Assembly: GCA_905199285.1 (NCBI GenBank)
Contig: CAJKFZ010000078.1
Span: 1 to 11,422, forward strand
Length of the DNA: 11,422 nt
From: an uncultured Ruminococcus sp.
GTDB taxonomy: Bacteria; Bacillota; Clostridia; Oscillospirales; Ruminococcaceae
Direction: 5' to 3'
Made by a program: the position numbers and the translations under genes. This document shows positions 1-7,887 of the stretch, piece after piece. Each line of letters starts with the position of its first letter. The stretch's first letter is position 1. The notes below the pieces were generated by a model. That model did no database searches. It was not told where the DNA came from and saw only the letters and a list, made by a program, of their open reading frames with translations.

Positions 1-2
1 AA

Positions 3-134
3 TTAGATATTATCTTACCTCAGTCGAATAATAATATATTACAAGATTATATAGCTTTGCTGGTCTTGCTGATTATTTTGATGTCTGAATTTGTCTTAAA
101 TCTGAAAAATTCAGATAGTATCAACACAGCTTGA
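3..134 (+). CDS. 3' end of an unidentified gene, probable membrane-anchored protein (partial)
   Basis: An uninterrupted reading frame enters from the left edge and runs 43 codons to a TGA at 132-134. The visible C-terminus starts LDIILPQSNN and contains a strongly hydrophobic stretch (IALLVLLIILMSEFVLNL, about residues 19-36 of the fragment). It ends in a short polar tail (KNSDSINTA). This looks like one transmembrane helix close to the C-terminus. The frame stays open through AT-rich DNA and stops exactly next to the miaB start region, which supports it as a real gene end in the same operon. The protein family cannot be recognised from this fragment. It could be a chance open frame, but the hydrophobic helix and the abutting stop make that less likely. 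Confidence 0.55.
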   Translation, partial: LDIILPQSNNNILQDYIALLVLLIILMSEFVLNLKNSDSINTA

Positions 135-137
135 TTG

Positions 138-1538
138 ATGAAGCAGCATGAAAAAAGCGGGGTATCTGTTTTGAACGATAATACATTTTATATAAATGAA
201 TTAAATAAACTTTTTTCCGGCAGCTCAAAAAAAGCTTATGTCAGGAGCTTTGGCTGTCAGCTTAACGTTTCTGACGGAGAAAAGATAAAGGGTTTGCTTA
301 AACAAATCGGTTATAGCTTCACTGAGAACGAAAACGAAGCCGACCTCATTATCCTCAACACCTGCGCTGTACGTGAATCGGCGGAGGACAGGGTTTTTGG
401 AATTATTGGAAGCATGAAAAAGCTCAAGGAACTCAATCCATCTCTTATCATAGGAGTTTCCGGATGTATGAGCGCTCAGGAGCATATTGCAGAGAAAATA
501 AAAAAATCGTATCCGCAGGTTAGTTTTGTCCTCGGAACATCGGCGATAAATTCTCTTCCGAAGCTTCTGCTTGAAAGCGTTCGTGGAACGAGGTTTTCCG
601 CCGATATAGCTGAATATGATGACTTTTCAGAAACGTTTGAACAGGTTCGTGAAAGCAAGTTCAAGGCATCTGTTCCGATAATGTTCGGATGCAATAATTT
701 CTGCACATACTGCATCGTTCCGTATGTTCGTGGACGTGAGCGAAGCCGTTCGGTTGAGGATATTATCAGTGAAGTGACACAATTGGTGCATGACGGTTAT
801 AAGGAAATTATGCTTCTCGGACAAAATGTTAACTCTTACGGAAATGACCTCGGCGGCGGAATTTCTTTCCCGAAGCTCCTGCGTGAACTTGATAAGATCG
901 ACGGAGACTTCATAATCCGATTCATGTCATCTCATCCGAAAGACGCTTCGATAGAGCTTATCGACACGATTTTTGATTGCAGTAAGGTTGCAAAATCGCT
1001 TCATCTGCCTGTTCAGAGCGGAAGCGACAGTGTTCTTGAAAGAATGAACAGACGTTATACTGCGGAAAAATATCTCAGAATAGTTGACTATATCAGAACC
1101 CGTGACAGTGATTTTTCTCTCACGACCGATCTTATCGTCGGGTTCCCTGATGAGAGCGACGAGGAATTTGAGGCTACTCTCGACCTTATAAGGTATGTTA
1201 AGTACGACAATATCTACTCCTTTATTTACTCGAAACGAAGCGGAACTAAGGCTGCTGAAATGCCAGACAAAATTTCCGATGAGATTAAGAGCGAGCGTAT
1301 GAGAAAACTGCTGGAGGTTCAGCGAGAGATCTCCTCAGAACGCTATCAGCGATTTATTGGCAAAAAAATGCGTGTGCTGGTAGACGGTATCTCGAAAAAA
1401 AGAAAGGGTTTCGTTTCGGGAAAGAGCAATGAATACATAATTGTGGAATTTGAAGGCGATTCCTCGCTTATTGGACAATTTGTTGACGTTGAAATTATTG
1501 AATCCATGAACTGGGCAGTTATAGGTAAAAAGATATAA
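138..1538 (+). CDS. miaB: tRNA-2-methylthio-N6-dimethylallyladenosine synthase MiaB
   Basis: This radical SAM enzyme of the cytoplasm adds a methylthio group to C2 of i6A37 in tRNAs reading UNN codons, giving ms2i6A. Numbered from the ATG at 138 (466 aa, normal length), the N-terminal methylthiotransferase domain carries the three conserved cysteines C40 (SFGCQLN), C76 (LNTCAVRE) and C110 (SGCMSAQ). The radical SAM triad CxxxCxxC is C185, C189 and C192 (GCNNFCTYC), followed by IVPYVRGRERSR, which is typical of MiaB rather than MtaB or RimO. A TRAM RNA-binding domain occupies about 400-465. Two [4Fe-4S] clusters are therefore expected. The start is uncertain: no clear Shine-Dalgarno precedes ATG 138 or the adjacent TTG 135, so coupling to the upstream gene, which stops at 134, is possible. 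A TTG at 171 is an alternative. Both Fe-S sites are intact. Confidence 0.96.
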   Translation: MKQHEKSGVSVLNDNTFYINELNKLFSGSSKKAYVRSFGCQLNVSDGEKIKGLLKQIGYSFTENENEADLIILNTCAVRESAEDRVFGIIGSMKKLKELNPSLIIGVSGCMSAQEHIAEKIKKSYPQVSFVLGTSAINSLPKLLLESVRGTRFSADIAEYDDFSETFEQVRESKFKASVPIMFGCNNFCTYCIVPYVRGRERSRSVEDIISEVTQLVHDGYKEIMLLGQNVNSYGNDLGGGISFPKLLRELDKIDGDFIIRFMSSHPKDASIELIDTIFDCSKVAKSLHLPVQSGSDSVLERMNRRYTAEKYLRIVDYIRTRDSDFSLTTDLIVGFPDESDEEFEATLDLIRYVKYDNIYSFIYSKRSGTKAAEMPDKISDEIKSERMRKLLEVQREISSERYQRFIGKKMRVLVDGISKKRKGFVSGKSNEYIIVEFEGDSSLIGQFVDVEIIESMNWAVIGKKI

Positions 1539-1564
1539 AACACAGAACAAAAAAAGGTGATGAC

Positions 1565-3403
1565 ATGAAAAAAATAACGGCTGTATTCCTCGCAGCATTA
1601 TTGCTGGCAGGATGTTCTTCCAATAATAAAAGTGAGAAATCTTCTGATATTCCGCCGGAAATTCAATCTGAAACAACTTCTGTCACAACAGAAAGCTCGA
1701 TCGAGGAACTCACAACGGAAGCTTTGACGAATGAAGCTCCGCTGGCTGTGACGAACAACCATATTCAAGAGCTTGATTTGAGTCTGCCTGAAAACAGCGC
1801 ATACTCTCAATACGATGAAGAAAATTTGAGCAAAAGCGAATTTGAAGTTCCTGATTTCGGAACGCTTATCTGTGAAAACGGCAATATTACTCTTTTATCT
1901 GAATCGAATGAGATTAATGGATTGATCGACCTTCCTGTGGAAAGCGAAACGGTGTATGTAACAATTGATAGTATTATTGATAACAGCCGTTTCAGCTATA
2001 CGATTCATCAGGAGGACGCTAATTTAGGCTGCGGAGTTTATAATCTGGCAACAGGAGAAGATTTTCGCATTGAGCCTGCCGAAGGACATATCGGATATTA
2101 TCAGAAGTGTGTTTCGGGGGATTATCTGATTCTGTCGAGGGCACGTATCTCCGACTTTTACGGCTATTCAAGGCTGAATCTGAATACATATGAGCTTGAG
2201 GATATTCCTGATTCCCTTTTTAAGGGGCGGAGATATACGGTTTGTGACGCTTTTTCTCCGGACGGAAAATTTTCTGCAAATATTTTTGTTGACAGGTCAG
2301 GCAGCTTGGAGAATGTCTACATCGTTTCTCTGATTTCAATTGAAACCGGAGACTTGCTTGAAGAATACACTTTTTCAAGCGAAAACGACTATGTGAACTT
2401 CTCCATGAAATTTGTTTCCGAAAATGAGCTGTACGTTTATGCCGATCGAAATCATCCTGCCGAGAAGCATTTCCTTTATATAATCGATTTGGGAAAAGAC
2501 AACTTTGATGATTTAAACAAGAGAAAACCTGTTTTCTTTTCCGATTCTGGTTATTATTACTATTCATATGTTGGAGGAAAAGATAGCGCAAATTTTGTTC
2601 TGAGCTTCGATAACGGTGACGGAAATCCTGTTCCTATTGAAAACGGCGAGGATTGTATATGGTACTATAACAGCGGAGATACTTTTTACGGAACAAAATG
2701 GAGTATTGACGGTGTAAGTTTATGCAAATGCGAAAATAACTTCGTATCTGATATTTTCGCTTATCCACAGTCGTACATACACAAAAGTTATTTTACCAGC
2801 GATTACATTTACTATGTTGTTTCGGATGATAAAACAGCTGAAATTTGCAGAGTGGACTATAACGGTGAAAATCAGGAGTCCGTTTTAACTCTTGATGAAG
2901 CCGATTATACTCTTGATTTTCTGGTTTATGACAATAAAATTTACTATGATGCAAAGAAATATCATAAATTAGGCATATACGATATCGAAACAGGAGTAAA
3001 TACCGAGATTCCGCAAGGTGGAGTTGGGCGGATTCATAATGGGTATATGTATTACATAGACGATTATGATCTTTGGCGGATGAAACTTTCTGATTGTTCT
3101 GTAGAAATAGTTTATGAAAAAGTGCTTAATTACGATTTCATCGGGAATGATATAGTGTATACACCTTACGGTGAGCATGAGAGAGATGGTGATCTTTTTA
3201 TAATTGCAAACGGCATAAGCAAGAAGATTTTCAGCGCAAGGGAATTATTAGTGCCTGATTATTATTATATGATAGATAGGCTTCAATATGAAAATGAACA
3301 TATTTTTGTGGAAATTTCGTCCGGACCGTATTACTCCTATATTGCGGAGCTTGATACAGACGGCAATCTGGTAAAGACATATTATGAAAATAAAAGCACA
3401 TAA
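1565..3403 (+). CDS. Predicted lipoprotein with beta-propeller-like repeats (DUF5050-like)
   Basis: This 612-residue protein is predicted to be exported and lipid-anchored on the outer face of the membrane. The N-terminus is a short positive signal (MKK), a hydrophobic core and the lipobox LLAGC, with C17 as the lipidated cysteine. Residues 18-62 form a Ser/Thr/Glu-rich linker of the kind that holds a domain off the membrane. The rest is rich in Tyr, Asp and Asn, with repeated strand-turn units such as VYDNKIYYDAKKY, HNGYMYYIDDYDLWRMKL and VDYNGENQ. These resemble the DUF5050/TolB-like propeller proteins of Clostridia; about 429-600 is the clearest part. No catalytic motif is visible, so sensing, binding or scaffolding are guesses. 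A good ribosome binding site (AAGGTGA, 1554-1560) fixes the start, and the gene follows miaB by 26 bases. The lipoprotein call is firm; the fold is inferred. Confidence 0.85.
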   Translation: MKKITAVFLAALLLAGCSSNNKSEKSSDIPPEIQSETTSVTTESSIEELTTEALTNEAPLAVTNNHIQELDLSLPENSAYSQYDEENLSKSEFEVPDFGTLICENGNITLLSESNEINGLIDLPVESETVYVTIDSIIDNSRFSYTIHQEDANLGCGVYNLATGEDFRIEPAEGHIGYYQKCVSGDYLILSRARISDFYGYSRLNLNTYELEDIPDSLFKGRRYTVCDAFSPDGKFSANIFVDRSGSLENVYIVSLISIETGDLLEEYTFSSENDYVNFSMKFVSENELYVYADRNHPAEKHFLYIIDLGKDNFDDLNKRKPVFFSDSGYYYYSYVGGKDSANFVLSFDNGDGNPVPIENGEDCIWYYNSGDTFYGTKWSIDGVSLCKCENNFVSDIFAYPQSYIHKSYFTSDYIYYVVSDDKTAEICRVDYNGENQESVLTLDEADYTLDFLVYDNKIYYDAKKYHKLGIYDIETGVNTEIPQGGVGRIHNGYMYYIDDYDLWRMKLSDCSVEIVYEKVLNYDFIGNDIVYTPYGEHERDGDLFIIANGISKKIFSARELLVPDYYYMIDRLQYENEHIFVEISSGPYYSYIAELDTDGNLVKTYYENKST

Positions 3404-3414
3404 ATTGACTGGAT

Positions 3415-3418
3415 GGAG
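3415..3418 (+). promoter_or_regulatory. Ribosome binding site deciding a TTG start
   Basis: GGAG lies 8 bases before the TTG at 3427. No ATG lies between it and the signal peptide coding sequence. The next in-frame ATG, at 3445, would remove the charged MKK-type n-region, so TTG is the likely start codon. Confidence 0.7.
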
Positions 3419-3426
3419 ATAATAAA

Positions 3427-4305
3427 TTGAAAAAGATATTATTAATGGCAGGAGCAGCTTTTATGCTCACAGGCTGTTCCTCTGTGGAAGAAGAAAAAAG
3501 CGAAGCTGAAATGATAACCGTAACAACATCGCAGGCGGAAACGACTGAATCCACAATTTCACCAACTGAACCCATTGAAACTTCAACAGAAATTCTTACA
3601 GAAGCTGTAACTCAGCCGCAGACGGAAGAAGCTTCGGAAAATGTTTATGGAAAACAAACTTATCGTGAGGTTCTGGAGACTATATATTATAACCGCAAGC
3701 TGCCGTTATTTTCAGAGAGTGAGGAAATATCAGGGGATTGGGATATTGAAGAAAATGATTTTCTGATTTACGATATTGACAACGATGGCAGCGACGAACT
3801 TATATTCAAGCTGATCAATTATTATACGGCAGGGCAGATAGGGATAATATACGATCATGACGCTGAAGGAAATCTTGTATTGCAGTTCAGCGCATATCCG
3901 GCATTTACTTTTTATGAAAACGGCGCAATAAAGGTTAAAGATTCTCATAATCAAGGTCTTTCCGGACGCTTCTGGCCATATGGTATGTACAAATACGATC
4001 ATTCAACGGATTCGTATGAGTTTTTGGGATTTGTAGAAGCTCTTGATCTTGAAGATGTAAAGGTAAGAAACTTAGATGCCGAGGAGAATAACGGAACAAA
4101 TTTTATAGAATATCCGTATGAAGCCGACACGAGCAATTCGGGATTCGTTTATTATATTCGTCCCGATTGGCACAGTGGTGCGGCAGAACCTGTTGACGTT
4201 ACCGAATATAACGAAATGGACAGAGAATTCACAGGCGGCACAGAACCGCTTGAACTGGAATTTATTAAGCTTACAGAGGAAAATATTCAAAATGTAAATC
4301 AATAA
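3427..4305 (+). CDS. Predicted lipoprotein with a calcium-loop-like DxDxDG motif
   Basis: This 292-residue protein starts at TTG. The N-terminus KKILLMAGAAFMLTGC is a lipoprotein signal with lipobox LTGC and lipidated C17. Residues 18-70 are a Thr/Glu/Ser-rich linker much like that of the preceding lipoprotein. The C-terminal domain starts near residue 72. It contains a single YDIDNDGSDELIF motif with acidic residues D116, D118, D120, D123 and E124, the pattern of calcium loops in FG-GAP/VCBS or EF-hand-like proteins. Beyond this the family is not recognised and no enzyme motif is visible. It lies 23 bases after the larger lipoprotein gene and both have similar leaders, so they are probably co-expressed and may act at the same surface. 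Lipoprotein status is well supported; calcium binding is an inference from one motif. Confidence 0.82.
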   Translation: MKKILLMAGAAFMLTGCSSVEEEKSEAEMITVTTSQAETTESTISPTEPIETSTEILTEAVTQPQTEEASENVYGKQTYREVLETIYYNRKLPLFSESEEISGDWDIEENDFLIYDIDNDGSDELIFKLINYYTAGQIGIIYDHDAEGNLVLQFSAYPAFTFYENGAIKVKDSHNQGLSGRFWPYGMYKYDHSTDSYEFLGFVEALDLEDVKVRNLDAEENNGTNFIEYPYEADTSNSGFVYYIRPDWHSGAAEPVDVTEYNEMDREFTGGTEPLELEFIKLTEENIQNVNQ

Positions 4306-4309
4306 AAGA

Positions 4310-4332
4310 ATGGACAATTTACAATTGTTCGT
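4310..4332 (+). repeat. Inverted repeat (10-bp imperfect stem, 3-base loop)
   Basis: ATGGACAATT and AATTGTTCGT flank the loop TAC. Six inner pairs are perfect Watson-Crick, and the outer four include two G-U pairs. No T-run follows, so it is not a standard intrinsic terminator. It overlaps the candidate -35 element just upstream of the YlbF-family gene, so it could be an operator, a weak mRNA hairpin or a chance dyad in AT-rich DNA. Confidence 0.45.
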
Positions 4333-4339
4333 CTATATA
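4311..4339 (+). promoter_or_regulatory. Candidate sigma-A promoter for the ylbF-like gene and mutS
   Basis: TGGACA (4311-4316, 5/6 to TTGACA) is followed after 17 bases by TATATA (4334-4339, 4/6 to TATAAT). A TATAAA at 4336-4341 would give a 19-base spacer. The site is in the 59-base gap after the lipoprotein pair, where a separate promoter for the YlbF-mutS part of the cluster would be expected. AT-rich gaps often produce such matches by chance. Confidence 0.4.
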
Positions 4340-4364
4340 AATAATTAATTAAGGAGAATCAATC

Positions 4365-4769
4365 ATGGATGTAATTGAATTAACAAGAGAACTGGGAAAG
4401 GCAATTCAGCAGGATGACCGCTATATAGCCTACAATCTCGCAAAACAGGTGAACGATAATGATAGTGAGCTTCAAGCAGATATAGAGCGTTTTTCACAGC
4501 TTCGTGACGACCTCAACAAGGCTATGTGCGAGGAAAATAAAGACGGTGATAAGCTCCAGAAAATCGACGAAGAACTTAAAGCTGTTTATCAGAAGATAAT
4601 GAGCAATAAAAATATGCTCGTTTTCAATGCGGCACAGCAGGCTCTTGAAGGACTTATCAACAACGTGAATCAGATAATTTCACTCTGTGCAAACGGTGAA
4701 GATCCCGATACCTGCCAGCCTTCTACAGGATGTACAGGAAGCTGTTCTACCTGCGGCGGATGCGGCTGA
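4365..4769 (+). CDS. YlbF/YmcA-family (RicA/RicF-like) protein with Cys-rich tail
   Basis: This 134-residue, mostly alpha-helical protein resembles the YlbF/YmcA (DUF964) family: MDVIELTRELGKAIQQDDRY, then a charged helical hairpin, then the FNAAQQALEGLINNVNQII helix. In Bacillus subtilis, family members YlbF and YmcA form the RicAFT complex with YaaT, which binds [4Fe-4S] clusters and affects RNA processing, competence and biofilm formation. Here the tail has six cysteines, C108, C117, C123, C127, C130 and C133, ending GCTGSCSTCGGCG, so metal or Fe-S binding is likely. The gene lies between miaB and mutS, the place of ymcA in B. subtilis, although two lipoprotein genes separate it from miaB. 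AAGGAG at 4351-4356 sets the start. Family assignment is good, but RicA versus RicF orthology is not decided. Confidence 0.85.
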   Translation: MDVIELTRELGKAIQQDDRYIAYNLAKQVNDNDSELQADIERFSQLRDDLNKAMCEENKDGDKLQKIDEELKAVYQKIMSNKNMLVFNAAQQALEGLINNVNQIISLCANGEDPDTCQPSTGCTGSCSTCGGCG

Positions 4770-4810
4770 TAGGCAGCAATATGTAAAAAATTCACAAAAG
4801 GAGCAACCAA

Positions 4811-7429
4811 ATGGAAATAGACAGAAGCATAATTTCTCCTATGATGCAGCAATATTTGGAGATCAAGGATAAGTACAAAGACTGCGTTTTATTTTTTCGT
4901 CTCGGCGATTTTTACGAGATGTTTTTCGATGACGCAATAGTCGTTTCAAAGACTCTGGAGCTTACTTTAACGGGCAGAGACTGTGGTCTTGAAGAACGTG
5001 CGCCGATGTGCGGCGTTCCCTATCATGCGGCGGATACCTATATAAAGGAGCTTATTGACAGGGGGTTCAAGGTTGCTGTTTGCGAACAGCTTACCGATCC
5101 GTCTGAATCAAAAGGGATAGTAGTTCGTGACGTTATAAGAGTTGTCACCCCGGGAACGCTGATCGAAAGCAGTATGCTTGATGAAGGAAAAAATAACTAC
5201 GTTTGCAGTATTTTCTACGATCAGGCTGAGCAGACCTGCGGAGTTGCTTCTGCTGATATTTCCACCGGCGAGGCTTTTCTCAGCTTTTTTGAGGGGAAAG
5301 ACCTTGAATCCGGCGTTATTAACGAGCTTTCACGCTGTCAGCCGGCGGAGATAATATTTTCTGAAAATTTTCTTTCGCTGAAAAATGTTACTGATTTTGT
5401 GAAACTTCGCATGAAGTGTCCCGTAACTCTTCGTGACAGCGTATGCTTTTCTCCGGAAAAAAGACGAAGCGTTGTACTTGGTCTTTTTAAAGCAAAATCG
5501 TTCTCCGAGCTTGGCATAAGCGAGAACGGTGCGGACTGCTGTGCAGTATGCGGTCTTTTCGACTATATAGACGATACGCAGAAAATCTCAGTTTCACGTT
5601 TTACATCAATAGAAATTCTTAACAGCGATGCCTATATGGGACTTGATCTGAATGCAAGACGAAATCTTGAACTTACCGAAACTCTTCGTTCAAAAGACCG
5701 AAAGGGTTCGCTGCTCTGGGTTCTTGATTCAACGAAAACCTCTATGGGACGTCGTATGCTTAAAAACTGGATAGAACAGCCGCTGAAAAGTCCGGCGAGA
5801 ATCATTGAACGTCTTGACGCAGTTGAAGCTTTAACCAGAAAAAGCGTGATTCTTTCAGATATACAAATTCTTTTGGAGCAGGTCTACGATCTTGAGCGTC
5901 TTATGACAAAAGTTATGTACAAAAAGGCGAATCCCCGTGATCTGAAAGCGCTTTCTGCTACAGCGATACAGCTTCCTTCTCTTAAAAAGGAGCTTGAAAA
6001 ATTCAGTGACAATAAGCTGCTTTCCAAGTATAACAACGATATTTCGACTCTTGAAGAAATGGTTCGGCTTGTGGAAAATGCTGTTGTGGATGATCCTCCG
6101 ATTGCAGTCAAGGACGGCGGAGTTATCAAAGACGGCTTCAATGAAGAACTTGATTCCCTGCGCCATATAATGAACCACGGAAAGGAAATGATCGAGGATA
6201 TTGAACGCCGTGAACGTGAAGCCACAGGCATTAAAACGCTTAAAATCGGATTTAACCGGGTGTTCGGCTATTACATTGAAGTAACACGTTCTTATCAGGA
6301 ACTCGTTCCGGAAGGTTATATCCGCAAGCAGACTCTTGCAAATGCTGAACGCTACATAACAGAGGAGCTGAAAAATGCCGAAAACGCTATTCTCGGCGCT
6401 AAAGATAAGGCTCTTTCACTTGAAGCCGATATTTTTGCCGAAGTCAGGGATTTCCTTGCGACCAAGCTTGAAATGGTTCAGAAGACGGCTTCTTCTGTTG
6501 CTTCTGTCGATGTACTCTGCGCTTTTGCTGATACTGCACTGAAAAATCAGTATGTTAAGCCTGATATTTCCCTCGACGGAGCTGTCGATATCAAGGGCGG
6601 ACGTCATCCTGTTGTCGAGCTCATGCTTGACGGAGAAATGTTTGTGCCGAACGACGTCTATATCGACAATAAATCAAACAGAATGTCGGTTATTACAGGG
6701 CCGAATATGTCCGGTAAATCTACATATATGCGTCAGACTGCACTTATCGTTCTCATGGCTCAGATAGGAAGCTTCGTTCCGGCGGATTCTGCGAAAATTT
6801 CCGTAGTCGATAAAATTTTCACCCGTGTCGGAGCTTCCGACGATCTCACTGCCGGACAAAGTACATTCATGGTTGAGATGAGCGAAGTTGCGGATATTCT
6901 GAAAAATGCCACTCACGATAGTCTTGTCATACTCGACGAGGTAGGCAGAGGTACTTCTACATTTGACGGAGTGAGCATTGCAAAGGCTGTTGCCGAGCAT
7001 ATATGCAGTTCAAAAAAGCTTGGCTGTAAGACTCTTTTTGCAACGCATTATCACGAGCTTATCGGGCTTGAAAATGAACTCGAAGGCGTAAAAAATTACA
7101 GTATTGCTGTGAATAAGCATGGCGGAACTATTCGTTTTCTGCGGAAAATCGTTCGTGGAGGAGTTGACGAAAGTTACGGCGTTGACGTTGCGAAGCTTGC
7201 CGGACTTCCTGCTAAGGTTATAAGCAGAGCGAGGGAGATTCTCGAGGAAATGGAAAATAGCCATAAGAACAGTCTGTTGGCAGCAGAACAGGCGGAAACA
7301 GAGCAGATAAGTTTTGGAGCGATAAACCGTGAAAGCGCACTTGAAATGCTCGAAAAAACCAATATAGACGAGCTTACCGACGCAGAATGCCGTGACCTGC
7401 TGAAAGATATGGCAGACTTGATACGATGA
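4811..7429 (+). CDS. mutS: DNA mismatch repair protein MutS
   Basis: MutS recognises base mismatches and small loops and, with ATP, recruits MutL. The 872-residue length is normal. The mismatch-binding domain holds the Phe-x-Glu motif as F34-Y35-E36 (GDFYEMFF). Connector and core/lever domains follow, with the clamp around 420-510. The C-terminal ABC-type ATPase has Walker A GPNMSGKST at 630-638 (K636) and Walker B VILDE with D709 and E710, then VGRGTSTFDG and the FATHYHEL switch region. QISFG at 832-836, after the ATPase domain, fits a beta-clamp-binding peptide. AAAAGGAG (4796-4803), 7 bases before the ATG, fixes the start, 41 bases after the YlbF-like gene. All key residues are intact, so it should be active. 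It is MutS1, not MutS2: it has the mismatch domain and lacks a Smr domain. Confidence 0.98.
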   Translation: MEIDRSIISPMMQQYLEIKDKYKDCVLFFRLGDFYEMFFDDAIVVSKTLELTLTGRDCGLEERAPMCGVPYHAADTYIKELIDRGFKVAVCEQLTDPSESKGIVVRDVIRVVTPGTLIESSMLDEGKNNYVCSIFYDQAEQTCGVASADISTGEAFLSFFEGKDLESGVINELSRCQPAEIIFSENFLSLKNVTDFVKLRMKCPVTLRDSVCFSPEKRRSVVLGLFKAKSFSELGISENGADCCAVCGLFDYIDDTQKISVSRFTSIEILNSDAYMGLDLNARRNLELTETLRSKDRKGSLLWVLDSTKTSMGRRMLKNWIEQPLKSPARIIERLDAVEALTRKSVILSDIQILLEQVYDLERLMTKVMYKKANPRDLKALSATAIQLPSLKKELEKFSDNKLLSKYNNDISTLEEMVRLVENAVVDDPPIAVKDGGVIKDGFNEELDSLRHIMNHGKEMIEDIERREREATGIKTLKIGFNRVFGYYIEVTRSYQELVPEGYIRKQTLANAERYITEELKNAENAILGAKDKALSLEADIFAEVRDFLATKLEMVQKTASSVASVDVLCAFADTALKNQYVKPDISLDGAVDIKGGRHPVVELMLDGEMFVPNDVYIDNKSNRMSVITGPNMSGKSTYMRQTALIVLMAQIGSFVPADSAKISVVDKIFTRVGASDDLTAGQSTFMVEMSEVADILKNATHDSLVILDEVGRGTSTFDGVSIAKAVAEHICSSKKLGCKTLFATHYHELIGLENELEGVKNYSIAVNKHGGTIRFLRKIVRGGVDESYGVDVAKLAGLPAKVISRAREILEEMENSHKNSLLAAEQAETEQISFGAINRESALEMLEKTNIDELTDAECRDLLKDMADLIR

Positions 7430-7445
7430 GATATGGGGTGAAACC

Positions 7446-7871
7446 ATGGTAAAATTTAATTCGGAAAATATGACTGAGGCTCTTGACCGTTTTGGCAAAC
7501 AATATAAATATCCGATTTATGCAAGTATAAGAAACATGACAGGTTTTTTCAGCCGTCCGAGCGATGTAATATCAGGCTATGCGGCGGTCACTGACGATAA
7601 TTTTCTTATTCTTGTGCAGATACCCGTATTTGGAACGATAAATGACGCTGAGTATTTTCAGCTTCCTGTGCTGGGCATAAAGAAGCTCAAGCTAAAGAAA
7701 ACAGCTATTTTGAATGCATATACTGTGGATATCAGAGGAATTGCCGACGGGAAAAAATACAGATTCAAGATCGTTACCGTGAGCAAAGTGACCGGAAAAG
7801 GCTTTCCTGAGCAGACTGCAAATCATGCCGGATTTATTGAAAGGCTGAAAAGATGGTCTGATGAAATATAG
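7446..7871 (+). CDS. Hypothetical protein, possible PH-like domain
   Basis: The product is a 141-residue soluble protein with no signal peptide or membrane helix. After a short helical N-terminus it has a run of predicted beta-strands (YAAVTDDNFLILVQIPVF, LKLKKTAILNAYTVDIRGI, KKYRFKIVTV) and a C-terminal helix (AGFIERLKRW). That order resembles small bacterial PH-like domains, but this rests on eye-level secondary structure and no family is firmly recognised. GGGGTGA (7435-7441) gives a clear ribosome binding site, and the gene starts 16 bases after mutS, so it is probably cotranscribed. It is not part of the usual mutS-mutL core, and nothing in it indicates a DNA repair role. Confidence 0.75.
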   Translation: MVKFNSENMTEALDRFGKQYKYPIYASIRNMTGFFSRPSDVISGYAAVTDDNFLILVQIPVFGTINDAEYFQLPVLGIKKLKLKKTAILNAYTVDIRGIADGKKYRFKIVTVSKVTGKGFPEQTANHAGFIERLKRWSDEI

Positions 7872-7881
7872 TATAAATTTA

Positions 7882-7887
7882 AGAGGA
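7882..7887 (+). promoter_or_regulatory. Ribosome binding site selecting the start at 7894
   Basis: AGAGGA lies 6 bases before the ATG at 7894. An earlier in-frame ATG at 7861 overlaps the end of the preceding gene and has no comparable site, so 7894 is preferred. Confidence 0.65.

Noticed and set aside
1565..3560. Tandem duplication of the two lipoprotein genes
   Set aside because: Only the signal peptide and acidic linker look alike, which is common to unrelated lipoproteins; the rest of the proteins do not resemble each other.
3760..3810. Dockerin domain (cellulosome) in the second lipoprotein
   Set aside because: There is only one DxDxDG loop, without the second duplicated loop and the helix spacing a dockerin requires.
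4687..4872. 61-residue + strand frame bridging the ylbF-like gene and mutS
   Set aside because: It overlaps two well-supported genes in another frame and has no ribosome binding site; its Cys/Ala content mirrors the Cys-tail codons.
7010..7498. 162-residue open frame on the minus strand
   Set aside because: It lies opposite the conserved ATPase end of mutS, lacks a recognisable family and a ribosome binding site, and is explained as an antisense shadow.
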